Both the position numbers and the translations under genes were made by a program. A DNA stretch of 64,000 nucleotides from NCBI GenBank assembly GCA_023428755.1, contig JAEYWX010000006.1:1-64000 (forward strand). Direction: 5' to 3'. This document shows, in pieces, positions 1 to 9,683 of the stretch. This stretch comes from Bacteroidota bacterium. GTDB taxonomy: Bacteria > Bacteroidota > Bacteroidia > Chitinophagales > Chitinophagaceae. Below the pieces are notes generated by a model. The model did not search any database, had not been told where the DNA came from, and saw only the letters and a list, made by a program, of their open reading frames with translations. Every line of letters starts with the position of its first letter. The stretch's first letter is position 1.

Positions 1-1104
1 ATCTACGGCGATTACAAAGACAATGGAACCATTACCGGCACCTTTCTGAATAAAGCAGGCGAGATAGAAGGTCTGTTTCATAACGGAGCTGCAGAAGGAA
101 AATTTGTTTTCTTTCCAAAAGGCGGCAACAGCTTTTTTGATCAGATCAATGGCTTTTATGGCAACTGGGGTTATCAATCGAACAATAAATATTCAACCAA
201 TCCCGAGTTTAAATGGGAAGGAACAAAAACGAGTAATGCAACACCCGCCGATTTTAAAGTAAATGTTTGGAGTGGTAAATGGAATACATCGCAAGGGTAT
301 CTTATTCTGCAACAGGTTGGGAATAAAGTAACCGGTAAATATCATACAGTCGGAGACATTACTGCTACATACAATCCATCAACCAAAAAATTAACCGGCA
401 CATTTACCAACAATGGTAAACAAGGGTATCTGGAATATACATTTGAAGGTAACAGTTTTAAAGGAAAGTGGGGCTGGACAACTGCACTTACCGGTGGCGA
501 ATGGACAGGCACCAAACACGTAAAAACAAATAAAGCAGTAAGCACAACTGCAACATCATCGAGTACAACAACTGTAGTTACACAAACTACTACAACTACA
601 AGCAGCTCAACTCAGTTGCAAAATGATGCAAAGGAAAAATTCAGAATTAATATTGTACAAATAAGTGTTGCTCCTAAAGATTTACCAATAGCAGCCGCAA
701 CACAGTATTGGTGGTTTTATGGATTTTCAGGCGTGCGTGTTTACAAAGTTACCAGTAACGGCAGGGCAGAAATTAAAAGCTTTGGTAACAAAAGTCAAAA
801 CTTTTTTGATAAAACGGAAGACAACCCACTTAACAACAACAGTAAAACGCCGTTTGTTTTTTCAAACACACCCGATTACTACAGAGATTTTGAAATCAGC
901 AAAGCTGATTTGAATAACCCCGATGTGGCTATCGAAGTTGAATACTGGCATCACATAAAAGTAAAAGTTGCCGGACCTAATAAAGATTATGGCAAAGTAA
1001 GAAAGACCTTAAACTTGAAAGAAGTAGTAAACAAGGGAGCCGTTGAGGTTTGTGAAAACTGCAGCAACAATGTACGAGTGAGTTTTAAAATTACGAAGCT
1101 TTAA
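1..1104 (+). CDS. Secreted/surface protein of unknown function, 5' end cut off by the window
   Basis: The frame is open from base 1 to a TAA at 1102-1104, so 367 residues are visible and the N-terminus lies outside the window. The first ~180 residues are rich in Gly, Trp and Asn and contain two similar blocks ending in W-x-G-T-K, suggesting a repeated beta-sheet domain. Residues ~181-206 form a Ser/Thr linker. Residues ~207-367 form a separate domain with two Cys (CENC) near the end. The next gene's ATG overlaps the stop codon (TAATG), so the two are co-transcribed. An internal ATG at 616 gives a shorter ORF, but the upstream frame has the same codon use and no stop, so it is not the true start. 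No family recognised. Confidence 0.8.
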   Translation: MYGDYKDNGTITGTFLNKAGEIEGLFHNGAAEGKFVFFPKGGNSFFDQINGFYGNWGYQSNNKYSTNPEFKWEGTKTSNATPADFKVNVWSGKWNTSQGYLILQQVGNKVTGKYHTVGDITATYNPSTKKLTGTFTNNGKQGYLEYTFEGNSFKGKWGWTTALTGGEWTGTKHVKTNKAVSTTATSSSTTTVVTQTTTTTSSSTQLQNDAKEKFRINIVQISVAPKDLPIAAATQYWWFYGFSGVRVYKVTSNGRAEIKSFGNKSQNFFDKTEDNPLNNNSKTPFVFSNTPDYYRDFEISKADLNNPDVAIEVEYWHHIKVKVAGPNKDYGKVRKTLNLKEVVNKGAVEVCENCSNNVRVSFKITKL

Positions 1105-1820
1105 TGATGAAAACAATTACTACCACCGCAATTGTTTTTTGCTTGCTACTTATTGCCTGCAAATCAAAAAATAATTCTACAGCAGAAACCAATCTGAATA
1201 AAGTAATAAACCAAACAGCAGGTGAATCAACAACCGACTGGAGTGGTAAGCTTACAGAGTTGTTTACACTTGAAATGGCGGCAGCTGTTACAGGGTATGC
1301 GCCGGCCGAAGCAAAACAGGATTACAACCAAGTGTTGAAAAACTCCAGCACGCACTCACTGGCTTATCGTTGGGAAAAAGGAAGAAGTAAAGCAATCAAT
1401 AATCCCATCAACAATAAAACCATGGAAGTACCTGCCGATGATTTTATTCAACTGGCATGGGTGCGTGCAACTACACTCAACGAATTTAAACGCAACTACC
1501 ACACACCTACTGCCGAAGAAAAAGCGAATGCGGAGCAGGCGATGAAAGGAAAACTGAAGCAGATGGAACAAGAAGGTGCCATCAGCAGTGAGCAATCTGC
1601 AGCAGCAGAAAATATAGCAACGGGACTGGGTGATGAACTTTCATTTACCGAAGTACCCGGCGTGGGCGAGTATGCTGTGTGGAACAACAAACAAAAACAA
1701 CTGAAAGTATTTTACAAGGGGCTGGAATTTGAAATCACAGCAGAGTTAGCAAGCGATGAAGTAGTGAACAAACAAAAGTCGATTGAAGCAGCAAAATTGA
1801 TTATTCAAAAAAAACTATAG
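1104..1820 (+). CDS. Putative lipoprotein, unknown function
   Basis: 238 residues. The N-terminus is a lipoprotein signal peptide with lipobox L-I-A-C (Cys19), so the product is probably anchored in a membrane of the envelope. The rest is soluble, rich in Lys, Glu and Ala, with no motif I recognise. The ATG shares one base with the stop of the preceding gene, and ATG ATG is doubled at the start. The next gene begins within 50 bases of its stop. This suggests a small operon of three envelope proteins of unknown role. Confidence 0.8.
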   Translation: MMKTITTTAIVFCLLLIACKSKNNSTAETNLNKVINQTAGESTTDWSGKLTELFTLEMAAAVTGYAPAEAKQDYNQVLKNSSTHSLAYRWEKGRSKAINNPINNKTMEVPADDFIQLAWVRATTLNEFKRNYHTPTAEEKANAEQAMKGKLKQMEQEGAISSEQSAAAENIATGLGDELSFTEVPGVGEYAVWNNKQKQLKVFYKGLEFEITAELASDEVVNKQKSIEAAKLIIQKKL

Positions 1821-1866
1821 ACCCATGAAAAACACCCTTTCATTCATCAACACAAAAACTCATTCA

Positions 1867-2361
1867 ATGAAAAAAGTAATCAATACAATTTTCTTCTTTC
1901 TATTTGTAACAACCGTTACAGCACAATCGGTAAAAGGTGCTCTCTTGATAAACGAACAATCAAAAGCTGAAATACAATTACCCTCCAACAAAATTGTAAA
2001 CCTGTATGCAGATTTCAGACAGGGAAAACATCAGATCCTCTTCAGGTTCGAAGGAAACAGTTTACCTCTTAACAGCGAAAAACAGCAAGTTGTGTCAATC
2101 GTGTTCATTACAACAATAAAAAAAGACGGCAAAGTGGTTGCCAGCAGCAAGCGTGCTCCTATTCCTTTTTTCCCGGGTGATATGTTTATGCCCGTAGAAA
2201 CATTTGATTTTATTTCTTTGTTGTCAAACTTGCAAACCAACACATTTGTAAACGTATCGGCAATTGAACCCGGCACCTATCAAATAGAGCTGGAGGCGAA
2301 GCCAGTACTGGCTAAAGGAGAGCTGACGCCTTTGCGGTTTTTGTTAATAATTCCAGGCTAA
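1867..2361 (+). CDS. Small secreted protein, unknown function
   Basis: 164 residues from the ATG at 1867. An in-frame ATG at 1825 would add 14 polar residues before a normal signal peptide (MKKVINTIFFFLFVTTVTAQ), so 1867 is the more natural start. After cleavage behind A-Q the mature part is ~145 residues, predicted mostly beta, without Cys and without a sorting domain. It is the third gene of the group starting at the window edge. Function unknown. Confidence 0.75.
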   Translation: MKKVINTIFFFLFVTTVTAQSVKGALLINEQSKAEIQLPSNKIVNLYADFRQGKHQILFRFEGNSLPLNSEKQQVVSIVFITTIKKDGKVVASSKRAPIPFFPGDMFMPVETFDFISLLSNLQTNTFVNVSAIEPGTYQIELEAKPVLAKGELTPLRFLLIIPG

Positions 2362-2584
2362 GTGCAGAAGTTCAAAATTGAGATGATTCAATAGAAACGA
2401 AAAAAGTATTGCTTTCAAGAGCCGCTACAAGCAATGCCTTATTTGATAGACTACCTGCAACATTGCATTGATAGCCGATGCGCAACACTGCCAGAGCCCT
2501 TCTTAAGAAAATTGAATTTCATATCACCCTAAAAAGGTATTCTTAACTCAAAGTAAAACAGTATTTTCAGCACAGGATTTCCCT
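2362..2584. other. Intergenic region without recognised gene
   Basis: About 220 bases between the secreted-protein group and the sensor kinase. I see no TAnnTTTG box, no strong hairpin and no convincing small ORF here. It presumably holds the promoter of the kinase gene. Confidence 0.4.
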
Positions 2585-5500
2585 GTGCAATATTACTTTC
2601 GTTATATCCCGTGTATTTTTTTAGCAGTGGCTTGCCTGGCAACAGCCAATGCACAGCTTTATTTTAAGAACCGTACACTTACAGTTACAGACGGGTTAAG
2701 TGATAACAGAGTCACCTGTTTTTATAAGGATACAACAGGCTATGTTTGGATTGGTACAAAAAACGGTTTGAATCGTTACAATGGTCATTCGTTTACAATA
2801 TACAAGCCATTAGCGGAACCATCTGTTTCGAATGAAGTGATTAATGCTGTAACCGGCGACAGGCATGGAAACATCTGGGTTGCTACAATGAACGGGTTAA
2901 ATCGCTTCAACCCTGAAACGAAAGAGTGGACTACCTGGTTTTCCGACAATTCTAGAGGAAAAAACGGGCTGCCCAACAGTCTGGTTTGGGATATTGCTTT
3001 TGATGATGATGCTTTATGGATCGCATCCGATGTGTTTGCTTTTGCAAAGTTCGATCCCGCAAAAAATAATTTTACTTACTACGACTGGCCTGGGTTTGTA
3101 AAGTCAATCAGCGGAAAACAAACAGAACGTGGGTATCATTCTATTCAGCGCTTTCTGAAGAAAAATAAACATGAGTTTTGGCTAGCTTCAAATAAAGGGC
3201 TGGTGCATTTAAATACCGTTACAAAACAGTTTACTTATATCGGAGGCAATTACAATGAAAATGTGCACGATCTGAAATGGGATTCTGTATCTGCACAATT
3301 GTATCTCTCACTCAAAAGCGGACGTATATTTTCGTATAACCCGCAACAGCAAGTTTATAAAGAACTGTTTGCTGCTGAGGAAGCTTACCCCTCCACATTA
3401 CTGCCGCAAAGTAATCAACAGCCTTTTTATCTTGCCGGCAGTAAAGGGCTTTTGTATAAGAATGCACACAATTCATTGCGCCTCATTAAGCACCTGCCAT
3501 TTTTAAGTTTTTCATTACCTCCCGGGGCTGTTACCACAATTTATACAGATAAAACAGGTTTGCGTTGGACTGGAACAGCAAACGGTATTGTGTTACATGA
3601 TCCCAGCCAGATGCGCTCTGCATTTTTGCCACTTTTTGAAAGGCCGGAGAAAGAAGGGATGAATAATATGACAGGTGTGTTTTACCGGGAAGAAGACTCT
3701 GTTTATTATGCCTGTTCGCTTGATCCTGCCGCTTTCGTTACAATACATCGGTACAACGGCGCTATTCGAAAAATCACGACTGATAAAAACGGTAATTCTT
3801 TATCGGGTTGTTATGCTGTAAAAGAAGCAGGTGGATTTATTTGGCTGCTGACAGAGGAGAAATTGTACAAAATTATTCGTGGAGAAGCTGTTCACTTTCC
3901 AACTCCAATTGATGATATTTCTGTAAGTTTTCGTGATCTGGTTTCCGATGACCGTGGTAATTTATGGATTGCCACATTTAAAAAAGGGTTGTTTGTGTAT
4001 GAAAAGGCAACAACAGGTTTTCGTCAATTAGAAGGTGCCGGCTCAGCATATTTAAAAGATGTAACCACTTCACTTTATTTCGATCAGTTGTCAAACAAAC
4101 TCTGGATTGGCAGTTACGGCAGATCGCTCCATGTATACCAAACAGCATCAAACAACATCACGAGTTATATTGAAACAGTAAACAGTCGAATTTATTCACA
4201 TCTCAACTTGTGTAATAATATTGTAGCCGATTCCTCCGGGAAAATCTGGGTAGCAACAAATGCAGGTGGCCTTTTCTACCAATCAACAAGTAATACCATT
4301 GACTCTGCTTTTGTTCAGATTGATATGCGTAGTGGATTACAACACAACCAGGTGTTATCAATTGTTCGGGGAAAAGGTTCGCAGCTCTGGATGCTTACCA
4401 GCCAGGGGCTTTCGGTATTGAACACAACTGCAAAACCGCATCAGGAATTTGTAATAAACGACGCATTACCTTTTACTGCCTGGTATTCTGAACCCTCGAT
4501 TCCTCACCAATTATGTTATAACAGGCAGGTGCATGAATTGGCTGTTGGCGTGGCGGGCGGTTTGCTTTTTTATTATCCTGAACTGGATATTAACATAGAG
4601 CGGTTTCCGATATTGATTGAGAATATAGTGGTAACAACAAATAAGCAGCAGGTTGCAGTAGCTGATTATTTGGAACCGCTTACCTTTTCGCACAACTTAA
4701 AAAAGCTGCAATTTGAATTTTCAGCATTGTACTTTGGTAATGCGCAGGTAAGCTATGAATACCAGTTAAAAGGTTATGATGCGAGTTGGCAAAAAGTAAA
4801 CGGTCAAATGCATGTAGTTTATCAAAATCTTCCAGCCGGCAACTATGATTTTCATGTAAGAGCAGTAACCGGCAATAACAAAGTTGTAGCAGAAAGTAAT
4901 CGTATCAACGTTACAGTTGAACCGCCTTTCTGGAAAACATGGTGGTTTTTCCTGTTGTGTTTAGGATTTGTATCGTATGCTGTGTATTGGATCAACAGTT
5001 ATTTACAACAGCGAGTGAATGATGAAAAAATTCTAAATCAGTTTGCCACATCGCTGTATGGTAAAAGTTTACTGGAAGATATATTTTGGGATGTAGCAAA
5101 AAACTGTGTGGAACTGCTGGGTTTTCGGGATTGTGTTTTTTACCAGGTTGATCCGCAGCGTTCCGTGCTGGTGCAACGGGCTGCAGCCGGGCCAAAAAGT
5201 CCGTACAATAACAGAGAAATCATCAACCGTCTGGAGTTGGCAATTGGTAAGGGCATTGTGGGTACAGTGGCAAAAACAGGCATTGCAGAAAGAGTTGGGA
5301 ATACAACGCAGGATCCAAGATATATTCTGGATGATGAGTTGCGCTTTTCTGAAATAACTGTACCTGTTTTTGTTGATGGTGTTTTGTTTGGTGTAATTGA
5401 TTCAGAACATCCCCAAAAACATTTTTTTACAAAACGACATTTACGTCTGCTGCGGCGAATTGCAACAGTATGTGCAGAACGCATCAGTAAATATTTAACG

Positions 5501-6106
5501 GAAGAACGGCTTCGCACCAAAATTGCAAGGGATTTGCATGATGAGATGGGTTCTACCTTAACCAGCATCAATATTCTGAGTAAAGTGGCCATGTCGAACG
5601 ATCATTTAAGTGAAGATGTTCAGTCGTATCTGCAAAAAATCAAAGATCATTCAGGAAAGATGATGGAAAGTATGAGTGATATTGTTTGGGCCATTAATCC
5701 ATCGAACGACAGCCTGGAAAAAGTTTTGATTCGCATGAAAGAGTTTGCAGCTGAGATGCTTGAACCGGCTGGCATAAACTATTATTTTGAAACGGATATA
5801 AGTCAGGGAGAAATACAATTAAACCTTGAGCAACGAAAAGACCTGTATCTAATTTTCAAAGAAGCGATCAATAATGCAGTAAAATACAGTAATGCGACCG
5901 AGCTTACTATTTTACTCCAATGCCGGGAAGGTCTGTTGTTGTTGCGGATAACCGATAATGGCAATGGATTTGATAGCCATCAATCGGTATCAGGCAATGG
6001 GATTAAAAATATGGAAAGCAGAGCCACTGCTATGAACGCTTCGTTTCATATTGAATCAATTCAGGGAGCCGGCACCAGTGTTGTACTAAAAAAGCATATC
6101 ACCTGA
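2585..6106 (+). CDS. Sensor histidine kinase with periplasmic two-component regulator propeller
   Basis: 1173 residues starting at GTG, followed directly by a signal peptide ending in A-N-A-Q. Residues ~25-700 are propeller repeats of the two-component-regulator type (recurring G-x-x-W-I-G/A-T and G-L-N-R-Y/F motifs), then a Y_Y_Y-like domain (~715-780), one membrane segment (~786-803), a GAF-like domain (~830-970), and a HisKA_3 dimerisation domain with the phospho-accepting His985 in R-D-L-H-D-E-M-G. The end is an HATPase domain with N box (E-A-I-N-N-A-V-K-Y) and G box (D-N-G-N-G-F). It probably senses a periplasmic ligand and phosphorylates the NarL-type regulator encoded 54 bases downstream. 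Unlike hybrid kinases of this group it has no fused receiver or DNA-binding domain. Confidence 0.93.
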   Translation: MQYYFRYIPCIFLAVACLATANAQLYFKNRTLTVTDGLSDNRVTCFYKDTTGYVWIGTKNGLNRYNGHSFTIYKPLAEPSVSNEVINAVTGDRHGNIWVATMNGLNRFNPETKEWTTWFSDNSRGKNGLPNSLVWDIAFDDDALWIASDVFAFAKFDPAKNNFTYYDWPGFVKSISGKQTERGYHSIQRFLKKNKHEFWLASNKGLVHLNTVTKQFTYIGGNYNENVHDLKWDSVSAQLYLSLKSGRIFSYNPQQQVYKELFAAEEAYPSTLLPQSNQQPFYLAGSKGLLYKNAHNSLRLIKHLPFLSFSLPPGAVTTIYTDKTGLRWTGTANGIVLHDPSQMRSAFLPLFERPEKEGMNNMTGVFYREEDSVYYACSLDPAAFVTIHRYNGAIRKITTDKNGNSLSGCYAVKEAGGFIWLLTEEKLYKIIRGEAVHFPTPIDDISVSFRDLVSDDRGNLWIATFKKGLFVYEKATTGFRQLEGAGSAYLKDVTTSLYFDQLSNKLWIGSYGRSLHVYQTASNNITSYIETVNSRIYSHLNLCNNIVADSSGKIWVATNAGGLFYQSTSNTIDSAFVQIDMRSGLQHNQVLSIVRGKGSQLWMLTSQGLSVLNTTAKPHQEFVINDALPFTAWYSEPSIPHQLCYNRQVHELAVGVAGGLLFYYPELDINIERFPILIENIVVTTNKQQVAVADYLEPLTFSHNLKKLQFEFSALYFGNAQVSYEYQLKGYDASWQKVNGQMHVVYQNLPAGNYDFHVRAVTGNNKVVAESNRINVTVEPPFWKTWWFFLLCLGFVSYAVYWINSYLQQRVNDEKILNQFATSLYGKSLLEDIFWDVAKNCVELLGFRDCVFYQVDPQRSVLVQRAAAGPKSPYNNREIINRLELAIGKGIVGTVAKTGIAERVGNTTQDPRYILDDELRFSEITVPVFVDGVLFGVIDSEHPQKHFFTKRHLRLLRRIATVCAERISKYLTEERLRTKIARDLHDEMGSTLTSINILSKVAMSNDHLSEDVQSYLQKIKDHSGKMMESMSDIVWAINPSNDSLEKVLIRMKEFAAEMLEPAGINYYFETDISQGEIQLNLEQRKDLYLIFKEAINNAVKYSNATELTILLQCREGLLLLRITDNGNGFDSHQSVSGNGIKNMESRATAMNASFHIESIQGAGTSVVLKKHIT

Positions 6107-6160
6107 TATGGGTATTTTAAAAAGCTGTGAATTATGTAGTTTGCACATTATAAAGCTGCG

Positions 6161-6802
6161 ATGAAGCAACCGGTACACATACTCATATTTGAAGATAATA
6201 CGATTCTGCGGGAAAGCCTCTCTAACCTGCTTGCCCTAACCGGAGAGCATGAAGTATTAGCTACTTTTCCTGATTGTTTGGAAGTAGAAGAACAGGTGAA
6301 GGCCTTTCGGCCCGACGTAATTTTAATGGATATTGATATGCCTGGCATGACGGGCATTGAAGCTGTAAAAAAAATCAGAACATTTGATCAGGCGGTACAA
6401 ATCGTAATGCTTACTGTATTTGATGATAATACACATGTATTTGAAGCAATGTATGCAGGGGCAAATGGATACTTGCTGAAAAAGTATGTATCAGATAAGC
6501 TTATTCATTCCATTCGGGAAGTGTTGGATGGAGGGGCACCAATGAGTCCAACGATTGCTCGTATGGTCATTACAAACATGCAGGTAACTGCTGCCTCCAT
6601 TGCTAATGATTATCAGCTAACCAACCGTGAGAAAGAAATTTTGCAACTGCTTTCCAAAGGAAACAGCTTTAAGCTGATTGCTGCTGAGCTTTCCATCAGC
6701 CTCGATACCGTTCGTACACATATCAAACGCATTTACGACAAATTACACGTATGCTCACAGATTGAAGCAGTGAGTAAAGCTATTCACGAAAAACTGGTGT
6801 AA
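6161..6802 (+). CDS. NarL/FixJ-family response regulator (LuxR-type HTH)
   Basis: 213 residues. An N-terminal receiver domain has acidic residues Glu11/Asp12 and the phospho-acceptor Asp57 in I-L-M-D-I-D-M-P-G, with the conserved Thr (M-L-T-V) and Lys (L-L-K-K) that complete the site. The C-terminal LuxR-type helix-turn-helix covers ~145-213 (L-T-N-R-E-K-E-I-L-Q-L-L, then S-L-D-T-V-R-T-H-I-K). It lies just downstream of the HisKA_3 kinase, whose class pairs with NarL-type regulators, so the two very probably form one system. Targets unknown. Confidence 0.93.
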   Translation: MKQPVHILIFEDNTILRESLSNLLALTGEHEVLATFPDCLEVEEQVKAFRPDVILMDIDMPGMTGIEAVKKIRTFDQAVQIVMLTVFDDNTHVFEAMYAGANGYLLKKYVSDKLIHSIREVLDGGAPMSPTIARMVITNMQVTAASIANDYQLTNREKEILQLLSKGNSFKLIAAELSISLDTVRTHIKRIYDKLHVCSQIEAVSKAIHEKLV

Positions 6803-6908
6803 TCCTCAACAGAACTTCTTTTTCATCACATCATCACGGTATTGTAAATCAACCTTCATTCGAAGAGATTTGTAGTGTAATAATTCCTTAACGAAAAAAC
6901 ATTGCACT

Positions 6909-7502
6909 ATGATTGCACGTATTATCCTACTTATCACTATTTCTCTTTTTGTGAGTTGTGAAAAAAAGAAAGATGGCTTACCCAATTCGCTTAGCACCAA
7001 CCCTAATAGTATCAGTGCTATTTTTTTAACAGAAAAAGATGCCAGCAATTACAATTATCTCACCATTACAGGCGCCATTACGTTGTATCGCCAATCAGTC
7101 CCTAAAAACTATCCCCTTTCAGATTTAAAGAATGAAAAGGATTGTTATTTTTTCGCAGAATGGAAGGGTACTATCGGAAACGTTTGGCATGTTTCATCAA
7201 AAAAAAATCAGAACACTTTTTGGCGTGTCTACAAAAGTGCCGCTGATAATAAATGGGCAGTTGGATTAGATGATGTTCCCGGCGCTTATCCCAGTCCCAA
7301 CCCGAGTGATCTTTCTTATCAATTCATTTTTCACAAGCTCGGAAAAGAGAATGGGATGGATGTAGTTGCCATTGAAAGTAAATTGGCACCAGGACATTAT
7401 CTCAGCAATACCGGGTTGCCAATCAACGCAGTAAATGCAGCCAGTTTTACACAACACGCCACCCCACAACAGGCAACAAAGTTTTACGTAGGGAAACCGT
7501 AA
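6909..7502 (+). CDS. Putative lipoprotein, unknown function
   Basis: 197 residues with a lipoprotein signal (Cys17 in F-V-S-C-E-K). The mature part has several aromatic residues and an N-V-W-H-V-S stretch, with no domain recognised. It precedes a T9SS-exported protein by 18 bases and is probably co-transcribed with it. Confidence 0.75.
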   Translation: MIARIILLITISLFVSCEKKKDGLPNSLSTNPNSISAIFLTEKDASNYNYLTITGAITLYRQSVPKNYPLSDLKNEKDCYFFAEWKGTIGNVWHVSSKKNQNTFWRVYKSAADNKWAVGLDDVPGAYPSPNPSDLSYQFIFHKLGKENGMDVVAIESKLAPGHYLSNTGLPINAVNAASFTQHATPQQATKFYVGKP

Positions 7503-7520
7503 ACAATTAAAAACAACACG

Positions 7521-8666
7521 ATGCTGATTCAAGTTTACACCAAAGAGCTTACTGGTAAAGTGAATACAATACTTCTGCTTTTATTTCATTTTGCAATCGC
7601 TGTAAATGTAAATGCACAACAGGTGTTTAAAATCAGCAGCGGAACTATTTTCAAAACCACCGGTAATGTTATTATTACATTGCAAGACATGGACCTGGTA
7701 ACAGATGCTCCCATTCTCCAGCTTACCGGCGAAGGTACTTTTCGATTCAATGGCAGCTCATCCAATACAATCAGTGGAACAAGCATTCCGCTGTTCAACC
7801 AGATGGAGTTGGCAAAAACAGGGAGTGGCCGTATCAATCTTCAGCAAAGCATTCGGATAGGCATGTCCCTTAACTTTATTAGCGGCTTACTTGATATTGG
7901 AAGCGCACAAGTACAACTAGAACCAACTGCACTGTTGTTGAATGAGCAACAAAACAGCCGCATAACTACTACAGGTAATGGAACCGTACGAATTACAACT
8001 TCACTTTCGGCACCTGCTTCCGTTAATCCCGGCAACCTGGGTGCCATTATCAGCAGTACACAAAATCTTGGCGCTGTTACGGTAGCTCGTGGTCATGCTG
8101 CCATTAATCTTCCTGTAGTTGGTCGCCCAACCATTCATCGTACGTACGAATTTACTGTTGCCAATAATAATCAACTGAATGCCACTCTCCGTTTTCAATA
8201 CTTCGATGCTGAGCTGAACGGACGGACAGAAAATCAACTCAGCCTCTGGCGAAGCAATGATAATACAACCTGGAATGGTGCCGGTTTTACTTTGCGGGAT
8301 GATGCTTCCAATTACATACAATTAAATAATGTTGCTGTTATTACAAAATGGTGGTCGGCAACCGACATTAGCTTCCCAACCAGTGTATTTGATCTGCTGC
8401 CTGAAAACAAAACACATACACTTTGGCCCAACCCGGTATCAGCAGATCATCCAGTTTATCTGAAGTTATCGGCAGCAAAGCGAACCGATGCTGATTTACG
8501 TGTAATGGATGTAAACGGCCGCATTTTATTTCAGCAACCGTTACAACTAATGAAAGGGATTAATACCATTTCATTTCCGGTAGCAAACCTTCCAAAAGGT
8601 GCTTATCAGGTACAGGTACTGGCAGAAGGTGGATTCACAATTCTCAGTCGCTTTATTAAACAGTAA
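7521..8666 (+). CDS. T9SS type A sorting domain protein
   Basis: 381 residues. A hydrophobic signal segment ends near V-N-A-Q. The central part (~35-290) is Ser/Thr/Asn-rich beta structure as in surface adhesin-like proteins. Residues ~300-381 form a type IX sorting domain: L-W-P-N-P-V at the start, a G-R-I-L strand, then L-P-K-G-A-Y-Q-V-Q-V and a basic end (S-R-F-I-K-Q). The protein is predicted to be secreted across the outer membrane by the T9SS and kept on the surface or released. Substrate or ligand unknown. Confidence 0.9.
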   Translation: MLIQVYTKELTGKVNTILLLLFHFAIAVNVNAQQVFKISSGTIFKTTGNVIITLQDMDLVTDAPILQLTGEGTFRFNGSSSNTISGTSIPLFNQMELAKTGSGRINLQQSIRIGMSLNFISGLLDIGSAQVQLEPTALLLNEQQNSRITTTGNGTVRITTSLSAPASVNPGNLGAIISSTQNLGAVTVARGHAAINLPVVGRPTIHRTYEFTVANNNQLNATLRFQYFDAELNGRTENQLSLWRSNDNTTWNGAGFTLRDDASNYIQLNNVAVITKWWSATDISFPTSVFDLLPENKTHTLWPNPVSADHPVYLKLSAAKRTDADLRVMDVNGRILFQQPLQLMKGINTISFPVANLPKGAYQVQVLAEGGFTILSRFIKQ

Positions 8667-8670
8667 GTTG

Positions 8671-8826
8671 ATGTTGTTGCTTTGGTTCATACTATCCGTT
8701 AACCTGTTGTTGATTATTCTTTTTTCAGCGCTTGATTTGTATGAACGAATACGATCCTGGAAGAGAAAAAGACTATATCAACAACAGATCAGTATTGTAA
8801 GAAAACACAGCAAAGCTGCTGCATAA
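8671..8826 (+). CDS. Small single-pass membrane protein
   Basis: 51 residues starting 4 bases after the stop of the T9SS gene. One hydrophobic helix (~1-20, rich in Leu and Ile) is followed by a strongly basic tail (R-S-W-K-R-K-R). A longer ORF in the same frame begins inside the T9SS gene at 8599, but the ATG right after that gene's stop gives the cleaner protein. It may be a small inner-membrane protein translated by coupling. Coding status is only moderately supported. Confidence 0.45.
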   Translation: MLLLWFILSVNLLLIILFSALDLYERIRSWKRKRLYQQQISIVRKHSKAAA

Positions 8827-8848
8827 TCACCGAAAAGAAACGAGCCGT

Positions 8849-9592
8849 GTGTTTGAAAATTTAATTAACCAGTTATTAATTAAACTATATGAATATGAAA
8901 TTGAAAATTTATATTTACCGTTACTGACTATCATCGCATTGATTGCAGGATCATTTGTTGTTACAGCACAAAACGTAGGGATTGGTACCAACTCACCCAA
9001 TTCAAAAGCCATTCTTGATTTAACAGCCAGCGATAAAGTATTTCTTCCTCCACGGCTTACAACAGCACAAATGAACGCAATTACAACACCACCTCAGGGC
9101 AGTATTATTTATAATACAGACCTGCAGCAATATATGGGATATGTGTTGAGCCATGTTACAAGACTCACGGTAAATGGTAATCAAATAAATGTGATCAATA
9201 ACCGGTGGCAGCCTATCAGTACTGGGCCAAGAATGCTTGCCTGGGGATTAGTAGATAGTTTTGGAACTGTTCGTAATGGGAGCGGTAACTTTAGCATTAC
9301 GTGGGATGGCTATAGTGTAACACCTCCACCAATTACAACAAACTGGTACAGGCTCGCTCTTACGGGAACAAATTTTCGACGAGACAGTATGATGTTAATC
9401 ATTACTGCGATTGGAAACGGTAGTTGGGATCAAACAATTTCCATTGGCGAACTTACGGAGGGGCAAACGACTCTCGCATCTATCAAGTTTACAGATGTTT
9501 CAAGAGCTATTCTCGGTTATGGTGAAATAGATCGCCGAAGAAGAAGCTGGTTTTACTTTTGCTTGTACGATCTGCGGGCAAACCCTTTTTGA
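8849..9592 (+). CDS. Secreted protein with N-x-G-I-G-T-N-S-P-like N-terminus, start uncertain
   Basis: 247 residues if translation begins at the GTG at 8849. A hydrophobic export segment (L-P-L-L-T-I-I-A-L-I-A-G) ends at V-T-A-Q, followed by N-V-G-I-G-T-N-S-P and A-I-L-D-L, a signature of many Bacteroidota surface proteins. There is no ATG in frame before the signal peptide. An ATG at 8895 in another frame opens a typical basic signal N-terminus (MKLKIYIYRY) and stops at 8925. This suggests either the GTG start with an unusual N-terminus or a small frameshift. No sorting domain at the C-terminus. Function unknown. Confidence 0.65.
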   Translation: MFENLINQLLIKLYEYEIENLYLPLLTIIALIAGSFVVTAQNVGIGTNSPNSKAILDLTASDKVFLPPRLTTAQMNAITTPPQGSIIYNTDLQQYMGYVLSHVTRLTVNGNQINVINNRWQPISTGPRMLAWGLVDSFGTVRNGSGNFSITWDGYSVTPPPITTNWYRLALTGTNFRRDSMMLIITAIGNGSWDQTISIGELTEGQTTLASIKFTDVSRAILGYGEIDRRRRSWFYFCLYDLRANPF

Positions 9593-9683
9593 AATGTTCT
9601 TTATGATAAATCAAGAATTTTAACAAGTGAAGTTTGTTGCCATGCCTAAGCTTGCTACCTTTACAGCTCTAAAAAAATACAGC

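Noticed and set aside
5140..5592. 150-codon ORF on the minus strand inside the sensor kinase
   Set aside because: It lies antisense to the conserved GAF and HisKA_3 region, which explains the sequence; no protein features of its own.
8599..8670. Longer start for the small membrane protein at 8671
   Set aside because: The extra 24 residues overlap the conserved sorting domain of the T9SS gene in another frame and are polar, unlike a membrane protein N-terminus.
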